The notes under the pieces were generated by a model. It made no database searches and was not told the origin of the DNA. It was given only the letters and a program-made list of their open reading frames with translations. From contig JAJFUH010000152.1 of assembly GCA_021372535.1 (NCBI GenBank), positions 1 through 50,300 of the forward strand: a stretch of DNA of 50,300 bases, given 5' to 3'. Made by a program: the position numbers and the translations under genes. This document shows, piece by piece, positions 34,664 to 42,374 of this stretch. How positions within the stretch are numbered: the first letter of the stretch is position 1; every line of letters begins with the position of its first letter. The DNA is from a bacterium (GTDB lineage Bacteria; Latescibacterota; Latescibacteria; Latescibacterales; Latescibacteraceae).

Positions 34664-37600
34664 GTGTGGGGAATGCCCTTTCCTGAATGGTTACAAAATA
34701 TCGTCAACGGCGCCGTCGTTACCGGGTCCAACCTTTTTGTTCAGTCCACCATCATCGTCACGACTGGTTTATTCGCTGCATATGCGATGAGAAAAAGGGG
34801 CGCGGCGGTTCAATCGGTCATTCTTCGCATCTTCCTGACAGCCGTGCTTCTCTCGCCGGCGCTGTCGTTCATTCTGCACCGGTCAGGTATAAAAAGCGTA
34901 ACATTCGATGTTCCCCAGATTCACGTATCGAAGAAATCCATACCTGCTCCGCGGACACGGCTCATACAGAAAACTTCCGAAATCCCCGGAAAGAAAAGCT
35001 CCGACACAATCGTTTATGAAAAAAGAAAAGAGAACGCGACCGTAAACACATTGAAACAGGAGAGCATCGGATCGACCGTGTTCGACAGGAACAGGGAAAA
35101 AACATCCATTCCTCATAAAGAAACTGCCGCTGTTCCCCGGCATATCGCCCCTGCTCCGTTATCCCGCAAAACTGTTCACGGCATGGATTCCCGTCAGGCA
35201 TTGCGCGCCGCGGTATATATTCTGATGACGATGGTGTGGTCAGCCGCGTCGTTTTTGTTACTCATCAAATTCTTACTGGAAAATCTCTACCTGGTATATC
35301 TCCGGAAATCATCGGTGGAGGCAAAACAATCCTACCTTGATACCTGCGGATCGATAGCCTTCGAGCTTGGTATTCAAACCCCGATTGTCCTGCAAAATCC
35401 CAATACGTCGAGTCCGTTCGTCATGGGATTGTTCAAACCCCGCATAATTCTGCCCATGGGAAAACACGAGCGTGCTCTGCCGGAAAGAGAAGTGTTTTTA
35501 CACGAACTTGCCCATTTGAAGCGGCACGATCCGTTATGGAATCATCTGTCGCGAGCGAGCAAAATAATTATCCCCTTTCAGCCTCTTTTATGGATACTTG
35601 CCCGGAAAATAACCGAAACAAGCGATTTTGTATGCGACGATTATGTGATGAATTCGGTCAATAATCGCCGGATGTATGCCCGTCGGCTCGCTCATCTGGC
35701 AAAGCGGTATCATCCGCGGGGATATGAAATCCGGACGACCGGAGTCGGATTCATTTCCTTTACCTCATCCCTCAGACGCCGTATCGAGCGGATACTCGAT
35801 GTAACACATACGCTTTCGCTGAAAGCCGGGATGCGGATTGTTCTGTATATCTCCTGTATCTGTGCACTGGTCACTTTCGTGACCGGCCTTATCGGGCTGC
35901 GGGGGAAAAGTTTTGTCAGCGAGAGTTTTGCTTCCGGTAACATTTCAGGCAGAAACAAGAAGAAAAGTACGGATAAAATCACAGAAGCGGATCGATCTGC
36001 CGGAGACTTTTCATTTAAACCGGCAAGTTCAGCGGATTCACCGCCGAAAACCGTTTCCGATCCGGTTACGGACACGCCGGTTATCGAACGGGCCACGCCG
36101 ACCGATACTGAAACCATCGGCGCCGTAATACCGACCGTTTCTGACGATATTCATGCGGCAACGGCTTTCCGGCTTCCGCAGACGACTGAAACCGACGGGG
36201 AAAATGAAATTCCGGAAAAAATCCCTGAAACGGTAACCGACAACGAAACCGGCGCGGACAACACTGACGGAATAACCGCAATTGGCCGGAGCATCGATCA
36301 GCCCGGTGAAAACGGTGATGACATCATATCGGCCGACCATGAAAATAATACAGTAATTTCCGGAGATTCCGGGACCACGGATGGTTCCACACATACGTCA
36401 CTCACCCGATTTGAGCCGGTCAGTCCGCTCGGGGCCGCCATGGTTGGTGAAAACGAAAGCGATGTTCCGACACCGGTTACTGTGCAGATATCATACAATT
36501 ACAGGGATGCCGACAGGAACAATCCGGACGAGAGAAAATGGAGCGACATATACCAGGCGGCAGACAGAAACCAGAAGTGTCCCATATGGTCTCCTGACGG
36601 AAACCATATCGCTTATTCGGACCCGAGTTACGGCATCTGGATGATACCGTGCGGCGGCGGCGAGCCGGTTCTGGTATACGACAATTATCAAAATATCCGG
36701 CTGCCGAAATTCAATTTTACTCTTGCCGGTCTGGAAACGTTGAGTTTCTCGCCGGACGGGCGTGAAATAGCGTTCACTCTCGAAGTGTTCGACCGCGAAA
36801 AGGGAACCGATTTCGATTTTCTTTACGATTCCCTTCTCAACAATAAATCATACCCCGACTACGACCCGTTCCATATCATCGCATGTGTGAATATCGAAAC
36901 CGGAGAAAAACGTATTATCGCCGAGGACACCCGATCCGGTTCATGGAGCCGTGACGGGCGGTATTTCGTGTATGTCAGGGAATCCAGTCCGGAACTTCAT
37001 GTCATGGATTTGAACTCAGGGGAAGACCGGGTCATCATGAACGGTTCGGCTCTTTCACCCTGTTTTTCCGATCAAAACCGGGAAATATATTTTTCACGCG
37101 AATCCACCGGCGGCTCCGTTGAGATTTTCCGCATCCCCAGGGAGGGAGGAACTCCCGAACAACTCACGTTCCCCGGGAAAGACAATCCCGTCCAAACCCG
37201 TATTGTCACCGATTGTTCTCCGGACGGGGAATGGATTCTCTTCACCGGGATTCGGGCCGAACGGTCCTTTCTTGGAGCGTTCAACACGCTGAGCGGCTCA
37301 CTCCGGGAAATATTCCCCGGTGAACCTCTCTCACAGTGTTCCGGGAAATTCTCTTCCGATGGTAAAAAGATTTGTTTTTACATCTCCACCACCGACAGGC
37401 TCGGCCCGGTACAGAAACTCTATCTGTGCAAAAACACCCTTCCTTCGGAAGCTTTGAGAATCCCCTCGGCGGAAGCGGATACAGCGCCGGATTCTTTTAC
37501 GCTGACCGGAAATTTTCCCAATCCGTTCAACGCATCGACAACCATACAGTTTACACTCCCTTCCGGCGGATTCACCCGTCTGACCGTTTATAACGTGCTC

Positions 37601-37768
37601 GGACAGAAAATCCGCGAGCTGGTCGCAGGCGAGATGCAGCAGGGGACATACTCGATTGTATGGAACGGGAAGAATGACTATGGAATGACAGTATCGAACG
37701 GGACATATATCTCTCATCTTCAGTTGGGCAACTTATCAGCCACAAGGAGGATGATGCTCATTAAATGA
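34664..37768 (+). CDS. BlaR1-like M56 protease fused to TolB-type propeller and sorting tail
   Basis: A 1034-residue membrane protein. The N-terminal part follows BlaR1/MecR1: transmembrane segments about 15-37, 45-66 and 182-203, the zinc motif HELAHLKRH (280-288), a downstream Glu in TETSDFVCDD (E318), and a fourth segment about 388-412. The loop between segments 2 and 3 is unusually long (about 115 residues, Lys/Thr/Ser-rich). Instead of a penicillin-binding sensor, a Thr/Asp/Glu-rich linker (about 413-630) leads to a TolB/PD40-type propeller (about 630-935: IWSPDGNHIAYSD, LSFSPDGREIAFT, SPDGEWILFTG), then an FlgD-like tail with NFPNPFNASTTI (about 945-1034). BlaR1 topology places these parts outside the membrane. 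GTG 34664 lies 2 nt after the repressor gene; AGGA is nine nt upstream. Confidence 0.9.
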   Translation: MWGMPFPEWLQNIVNGAVVTGSNLFVQSTIIVTTGLFAAYAMRKRGAAVQSVILRIFLTAVLLSPALSFILHRSGIKSVTFDVPQIHVSKKSIPAPRTRLIQKTSEIPGKKSSDTIVYEKRKENATVNTLKQESIGSTVFDRNREKTSIPHKETAAVPRHIAPAPLSRKTVHGMDSRQALRAAVYILMTMVWSAASFLLLIKFLLENLYLVYLRKSSVEAKQSYLDTCGSIAFELGIQTPIVLQNPNTSSPFVMGLFKPRIILPMGKHERALPEREVFLHELAHLKRHDPLWNHLSRASKIIIPFQPLLWILARKITETSDFVCDDYVMNSVNNRRMYARRLAHLAKRYHPRGYEIRTTGVGFISFTSSLRRRIERILDVTHTLSLKAGMRIVLYISCICALVTFVTGLIGLRGKSFVSESFASGNISGRNKKKSTDKITEADRSAGDFSFKPASSADSPPKTVSDPVTDTPVIERATPTDTETIGAVIPTVSDDIHAATAFRLPQTTETDGENEIPEKIPETVTDNETGADNTDGITAIGRSIDQPGENGDDIISADHENNTVISGDSGTTDGSTHTSLTRFEPVSPLGAAMVGENESDVPTPVTVQISYNYRDADRNNPDERKWSDIYQAADRNQKCPIWSPDGNHIAYSDPSYGIWMIPCGGGEPVLVYDNYQNIRLPKFNFTLAGLETLSFSPDGREIAFTLEVFDREKGTDFDFLYDSLLNNKSYPDYDPFHIIACVNIETGEKRIIAEDTRSGSWSRDGRYFVYVRESSPELHVMDLNSGEDRVIMNGSALSPCFSDQNREIYFSRESTGGSVEIFRIPREGGTPEQLTFPGKDNPVQTRIVTDCSPDGEWILFTGIRAERSFLGAFNTLSGSLREIFPGEPLSQCSGKFSSDGKKICFYISTTDRLGPVQKLYLCKNTLPSEALRIPSAEADTAPDSFTLTGNFPNPFNASTTIQFTLPSGGFTRLTVYNVLGQKIRELVAGEMQQGTYSIVWNGKNDYGMTVSNGTYISHLQLGNLSATRRMMLIK

Positions 37769-37817
37769 TGAATCCTCATGTATGCTGCCGGTACATGAGG
37801 GATGAACATGAATCGCC

Positions 37818-37839
37818 CGCGGAAAGGGTTCCGCGTTTT
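37818..37839 (+). terminator. Terminator-like hairpin after the M56/propeller gene
   Basis: CGCGGAA (37818-37824) pairs with TTCCGCG (37829-37835) around AGGG and is followed by TTTT. A second hairpin, CCTCATGT/ACATGAGG (37774-37800), lies immediately upstream. Together they probably reduce read-through into the next propeller gene. Confidence 0.55.
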
Positions 37840-37981
37840 GGGGACGGGGATTAAACGGCGATTCACCGGATAGGACTACGGATCACGGGAAGTTCCACCG
37901 GATGAATACCTGAGAAAATCTTGAACTGTTGATTGTCGGTGGAGCGTTCCCCGATAATACGTCAAAAAACGGAGACAGGAA

Positions 37982-39481
37982 ATGAAAGCATTGAATCTCT
38001 TTCTTCTTGCAATCATGTTGTTCGCCACAACCGCTGCCGCGGCGGATTTTATTCCATCCGAAAAGGTTGAGGTAATCGACAATAACGGCTATTCATGGGG
38101 ATACATCCCACCGATCGAAAATGTCGGTTACATGATGAATCACTTAAAATGGAACCCGATTCTGTCCTCGGATGGAAAGTGGATGGTTTTTCTGGGAAGA
38201 AGGAACAGAAAGCTCTGGCTCGTTCCTTCGGAAGGCGGTACTCCGGTTGAAATTTTTGACCTGGAGACCAAGCCGCTGCCTGAGGGTTCCCGGGGACAAA
38301 CCATTGATGAAACGACTCTTAAATTTACTCCCGATGGTAATGAATTATCGTTCACCATAGTGTTTGAAAATGAGGACATGGGAAGTTACGATGTTTACTC
38401 GGATGCGGATTCGACGTTTTCCAGTCCGAGGAATCGACTGTATTCCATCATGACATTCAATCCTTCAACGAATGAATACCGGGAAGTTGTCAAGAACGGA
38501 ATACATTACGACTGGAGCGCCGATGGCAGGTATATCTGCTATATCAATATCGATCCCCGTGCGTATTACGATCCGGCGAATGCCGAGCATCACTGCGCTC
38601 CTGCGATCTATGATACACAGACAGGAAAAACCCGCTTTCTGACGGATGAAAACTGGAATCAAAACATACTGAACCAGACGAAAATCTGCAGTCCTTACAT
38701 TGGAACGACATTCAGCCCGGACGGTTCGCATATTGTCGCCAGTAAATATATCAACGAGAGCCGTCAACTGGTGAAAATTCCGTTCGAGGGAGGAGAGCCG
38801 GAACAGATCACCTTTGTCGATCAGAAGGCTGTTTGCTCATATCCCTTCTGCGTTTTACCCAAATATTCTCCGAATGGGGATTGGATCCTTTTCAATATAG
38901 AGCGTACCATGGTTATCATGAGTACCAAAAGCGGGGAAATATATGATTTCTACAGCCGGAAACCATTCAAACTTACCGGTGCTCCGATCGAAACCCCCAT
39001 TTTCCAGATAATGGATGCGTACAATTACAGTTGGTCGTTTGACGGGAATAAAATTACATATAACCTCTGGGCCATATGGGATACTTTACAGAACAACCTG
39101 GCTTTAGGCAGTCAGTACGGAGTATTTAACCATTACATAGTGATTTATGATTTCAAACCTGAAACATTCGAGAAGATCACCTCGGTGGAAGAAACACAGC
39201 CCGAGGAGTTCTCCATAACCGGCAATTATCCCAATCCGTTCAATCCGGCCACTACGATCGACTTTACCCTGCCTGAAGCCGGGTATGCCGATCTGGCCGT
39301 CTATAACGTCGCGGGACAGAAAATATGTGAACTGGTCTCGGGAATACTTCCGGCAGGGAGACATTCGGTGGTTTGGGACGGCCGTGACCAGAATGGCAAG
39401 TCAGTCTCGTCCGGGGTATATATTACCCGCCTGATGATGAGAGATAAGGTAACGACGAGATCGATGATGTTACTTAAGTAA
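37982..39481 (+). CDS. Secreted TolB-like beta-propeller protein with sorting tail
   Basis: A 499-residue exported protein with a signal peptide (1-21, ending AAAAD). Propeller strands recur as ILSSDGKWMVFLG, LKFTPDGNELSFTI, DWSADGRYICYIN, TFSPDGSHIVASK and YSPNGDWILFNIE, the SPDG pattern of TolB/PD40 repeats. A sorting tail (about 410-499) has NYPNPFNPATTI and SSGVYITRL. It resembles the extracytoplasmic half of the upstream BlaR1-like fusion closely enough to suggest shared origin. TolB-type propellers bind proteins or peptides; no enzymatic motif is visible. AGGA lies directly upstream of ATG 37982. It could be a decoy, a partner or a target of the upstream sensor; this is inference. Confidence 0.87.
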   Translation: MKALNLFLLAIMLFATTAAAADFIPSEKVEVIDNNGYSWGYIPPIENVGYMMNHLKWNPILSSDGKWMVFLGRRNRKLWLVPSEGGTPVEIFDLETKPLPEGSRGQTIDETTLKFTPDGNELSFTIVFENEDMGSYDVYSDADSTFSSPRNRLYSIMTFNPSTNEYREVVKNGIHYDWSADGRYICYINIDPRAYYDPANAEHHCAPAIYDTQTGKTRFLTDENWNQNILNQTKICSPYIGTTFSPDGSHIVASKYINESRQLVKIPFEGGEPEQITFVDQKAVCSYPFCVLPKYSPNGDWILFNIERTMVIMSTKSGEIYDFYSRKPFKLTGAPIETPIFQIMDAYNYSWSFDGNKITYNLWAIWDTLQNNLALGSQYGVFNHYIVIYDFKPETFEKITSVEETQPEEFSITGNYPNPFNPATTIDFTLPEAGYADLAVYNVAGQKICELVSGILPAGRHSVVWDGRDQNGKSVSSGVYITRLMMRDKVTTRSMMLLK

Positions 39482-39501
39482 CCGGCCTCCCATTTTTCTT
39501 T

Positions 39502-39532
39502 AAAGGGCATTCCGTTCACAGGAATGCCCTTT
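39502..39532 (+). terminator. Rho-independent terminator, 12-bp perfect stem
   Basis: AAAGGGCATTCC (39502-39513), loop GTTCACA, GGAATGCCCTTT (39521-39532), then TTTGATCTTTC. It lies 20 nt beyond the stop of the secreted propeller gene and between convergent genes, so it could act on both strands. Confidence 0.8.
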
Positions 39533-39665
39533 GATCTTTCATGGAAAGAATTCCTCAATGCTTGCATCGGAATAAAACCACTTCGGTACTTCTTTTTAGA
39601 CCCCCCTCTCCTGGATATCCCGTCTGCCCCAAGACCACAGCATGGGGGCTTTCCCACGAATCCCG

Positions 39666-40997
39666 TCACGCTCCGAAGACACCCGAAACCTTTCCGCCCC
39701 GTTTCATGATGCGCTCGACTGCCTCCATGTTGAGCATGAGGTGACGGGGGTGATGGAGGTTTTCGGCGCGGCGGCCCTTATCACCCTTCACGAAAACGGC
39801 TTTACGGTCGGTGTAGTCCTGCCAGAGCGGGAGGCCGTACGGTTTCAGCGGGAAATTCGCATACACCCAGGTATGGAGCTTGTCGAACCACTCCTTCGCC
39901 CAGTCGGCGCCGGTATGCTCGATGATGCACATGAGCCCGTTGAGGTCTTCCATCTGGCCCCAGCCCGCTTTCCCGACATCCCACTTGTTCTCATCGACAT
40001 TTTCGAGCATGATGAACACACCGCCGTACACATCGTCCCATGCGACTTCGAGCGTCCGTCTGAACCGAGCCGCGTTCTCGTCGAAGAGCGCCTTGTCCTT
40101 TCTGCGGACCGCTTCGTACAGGGTCATCCAGAGCATCTCGGAGGAATGGCCGAGACTGCCGTACTGGGCGAGCCTGTTGTTCGGCCGGGTGAAATCGTGG
40201 TTGATCTCCTCGTTGTAGAGGCCGTAATCGGGATTGTAGTGATACTTCATCTGAGACTCGATACAACGGTCGGCGACCGCCTTGAGCTCGGGATCGTCCC
40301 TGTTTTCGAGCATCTGGGTGATAAAATGGAGCGTGATGAACCAGTGCCCGAGGGAACGTGTTCCGTTCGGGGTCAGCTCGGTTTTGTTGTATCCCGGCTG
40401 GTCGTAGAGACGCATGCACTTTTTCATGATGTCTTTGCCTATGTCCCAGTACTGCTCGTTGCCCTTCGCCTTCGAGTATTCGCAGAAGCCGGTGGCGATG
40501 AACATATCGCCGTAGATGTTGACCTCGCGGTCTCCGGCTTTCCCCTCGCGGGAATAGTAGGCGGGGAAGAATACATCCTCTTTGGGAAGATGTTTCATGA
40601 CGAAATCCACCGATCGTTTCGCCGCTTCGAGATTCCGCGGGTCCGGATCGATTCTGTTGAAGAGGTGCGAGAATGTCCACGTTCCACGGCCCTCGTACCA
40701 CGAGCGCTTTTCCCAGGAAAGCGGGGGACCGTCCCAGTCCGTATGGAGGCAGAATCCGCCGTACTCCTTGTCCACGACATACTTGTGCTGAAATTCCTTG
40801 AACTCGTTGAGGTCTGCCATGTAGCTGCTGCGGAGCTCCTCGAGGGTCTTTCCCGCCAGTTTGCCATCCGCACAGACAGCCATCGGCTGCTGAGGCTGTG
40901 TCTGACCGGACTGCCGGGGCTGTGTCTGACAGCCGCCGATTCCGGACAGCGCCGCGGCTGTTCCCGCCGTTGCGCCGAAAAATGATCGTCTTTTCAT
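39666..40997 (-). CDS. AGE-family epimerase-like lipoprotein (paralogue 3)
   Basis: A 443-residue AGE-family protein with a combined Tat and lipoprotein leader: RRSFFG (3-8) and lipobox GIGGC, Cys23. After the Cys comes a low-complexity Gln/Pro linker (QTQPRQSGQTQPQQP). The mature domain carries DKEYGGFCLHTDWDG, YEGRGTW, NPDYGLYNEEINHDF and HHPRHLMLN, like the products at 29587 and 32455. The order of conserved blocks is unbroken, so all three should be folded enzymes. A C2 epimerase of an exported sugar is the best guess. ATG 40997 has GGGAGAA upstream. It converges on the secreted propeller gene and is followed by no obvious partner. Confidence 0.87.
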   Translation of the reverse strand: MKRRSFFGATAGTAAALSGIGGCQTQPRQSGQTQPQQPMAVCADGKLAGKTLEELRSSYMADLNEFKEFQHKYVVDKEYGGFCLHTDWDGPPLSWEKRSWYEGRGTWTFSHLFNRIDPDPRNLEAAKRSVDFVMKHLPKEDVFFPAYYSREGKAGDREVNIYGDMFIATGFCEYSKAKGNEQYWDIGKDIMKKCMRLYDQPGYNKTELTPNGTRSLGHWFITLHFITQMLENRDDPELKAVADRCIESQMKYHYNPDYGLYNEEINHDFTRPNNRLAQYGSLGHSSEMLWMTLYEAVRRKDKALFDENAARFRRTLEVAWDDVYGGVFIMLENVDENKWDVGKAGWGQMEDLNGLMCIIEHTGADWAKEWFDKLHTWVYANFPLKPYGLPLWQDYTDRKAVFVKGDKGRRAENLHHPRHLMLNMEAVERIMKRGGKVSGVFGA

Positions 40998-41482
40998 TGC
41001 CGTTCTCCCGGGAAATACATGGTTTGTACATGGGGCAGATTGTGTATGTGACTTGAAAACAGAATGCTTAACGGTTTTAACGATGTACAGGGAGTTTCTC
41101 TCCCCCGATTATACCGGTTTATATATACGTATTTTAAAAGCCGGTGTCCAAGAAATTCTGTTTTTTCTTTGCAATTTCCGAATATTTCGTTGATACTGCT
41201 GTATGAGCGCCGGAGATTTACTGTATTTCCTCACCCTTTGATTCCCTCCCTCCTTATACCATAGTGACTCCCATAAATGTGAGAGGGGCTGTTCCACGAG
41301 TCCGGATCAAGGCTCTCCCTCGCCCTGAGCGTGTTTCAGGGAGATGGAGCCAGCAGGGTGATGGTTTATGGGTACGGAAACACATTACCTCGTAATCCCC
41401 CAAAATCCACGATGAATTGTACTGTAATACATTGGTTACAATGAGAATATAGACCATTAAGCCTGTGAATTTATAAACCCGT

Positions 41483-41605
41483 TGAAAAGCCCCGCGGTCA
41501 CAACCGGTTTTCGGAAAAAGAATGGGTGCTGTCCGAGCGAGCCGAAGGCTCGTGAGTTCACACATTCCCGAAAAACGGTCCGTGACCGGGGAATAAGGCT
41601 TTTCA
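41483..41605. repeat. Nested imperfect palindrome of 123 nt
   Basis: Four stems nest around one centre: TGAAAAGCC/GGCTTTTCA (41483-41491 with 41597-41605, perfect); CGGTCAC/GTGACCG (41495-41501 with 41582-41588, perfect); ACCGGTTTTCGG with CCGAAAAACGGT (41503-41514 with 41568-41579, 11 of 12); and CGAGCC-GAA-GGCTCG (41538-41552, perfect). It could form a cruciform or a long RNA hairpin. It carries no open frame of note and may be a non-autonomous mobile element. Confidence 0.72.
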
Positions 41606-41623
41606 CGGGGCGCCCTTTCCTTG

Positions 41624-41655
41624 GTTACTTCCTTTGGGCACACAAAGGAAGTAAC
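41624..41655. repeat. Perfect 13-bp-arm hairpin GTTACTTCCTTTG
   Basis: GTTACTTCCTTTG (41624-41636), loop GGCACA, CAAAGGAAGTAAC (41643-41655). It follows the 123-nt nested palindrome by 18 nt; the two probably form one element. Confidence 0.8.
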
Positions 41656-41823
41656 ATCTAAAAAATATTCTTAAAAAATGGGGAGTGTCATCAATGTATT
41701 ACTCCTTGACACCTCTGTTGATTATACTATATTGTGTTCATTATATCATTATTTCAGGTCTCGCCTAAAACCATATAATCATCGATTTATACCGTCATTA
41801 TCATAGTAATCGGGGACACTGAT

Positions 41824-42342
41824 ATGGCCGATAAGATTCTCATCGCATATGCGAGCAAGTACGGCTCGACAGCGGAGGTGGCTGCTGTCATCGGAGAGGT
41901 TCTTTCGCAGGCAGGCGCGGATGTCGATATCGTTCCCGCGCGGAAGGTCAGGGACATCGGCCCTTATGGGTATGTAATCCTCGGCACACCGATCTTTATG
42001 GGAAAACCACAGAGAGCGTCGATTGCCTTTGCCAGAAAACATCGTACAGCGCTCGGCAAAATCCCGGTGGCGCTTTTTTCTCTCGGTCTTCAGATGATGG
42101 ATGACACGCCGGAGAACAGGGAAAAGGCGCGGCAGTTTCTCGCGCCACTGCTGGCAATAATCGGCGAACCCGTGAGTCTCGGGCTCTTCGGCGCAAGGAT
42201 AGATCACAGCAAATTCGGGTTTATTCTCCGCTTTATCGCCTCACGGGATAAATCCGGGGTCATGCGCGGAGGCGACTGGCGCAACTGGGATAACATACGG
42301 GAATGGGCTGCCGGTCTGACTGCTCTCCTGAGCGGACGGTGA
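41824..42342 (+). CDS. Flavodoxin-domain protein (HemG-like)
   Basis: A 172-residue flavodoxin-fold protein. YASKYGSTAEVA (9-20) is the FMN phosphate-binding loop in the T/S-x-T/S-G-x-T style used by the protoporphyrinogen-oxidase-like (HemG) and related flavodoxins, followed by DIGPYGYVILGTPIFMGKPQ and LGLFGARIDHSKFG. It carries electrons in the cytoplasm; a role in haem synthesis cannot be settled without a genome-wide haem gene list. ATG 41824 has GGGGA seven nt upstream. Its TGA stop overlaps a possible GTG of the following gene, but the two products look unrelated. Confidence 0.85.
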   Translation: MADKILIAYASKYGSTAEVAAVIGEVLSQAGADVDIVPARKVRDIGPYGYVILGTPIFMGKPQRASIAFARKHRTALGKIPVALFSLGLQMMDDTPENREKARQFLAPLLAIIGEPVSLGLFGARIDHSKFGFILRFIASRDKSGVMRGGDWRNWDNIREWAAGLTALLSGR

Positions 42343-42374
42343 TCGATGCTCTTATTGTTGGCAGGAAAAGCATT

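Larger units (their letters stand above)
40998..41823. other. 826-nt gene-free region with large palindrome
   Basis: No gene is supported. The left 350 nt are AT-rich with a small CCCTGA/TCAGGG hairpin (41322-41341). The centre holds a nested palindrome (41483-41605) and a perfect hairpin (41624-41655). The right part is AT-rich and includes the promoter of the flavodoxin gene, not clearly identified. Confidence 0.55.

Noticed and set aside
39991-41031. 346-codon frame overlapping the third AGE gene in another minus-strand frame
   Set aside because: It is a shifted reading of the AGE gene, rich in Arg/Pro/Gly, with no family features.
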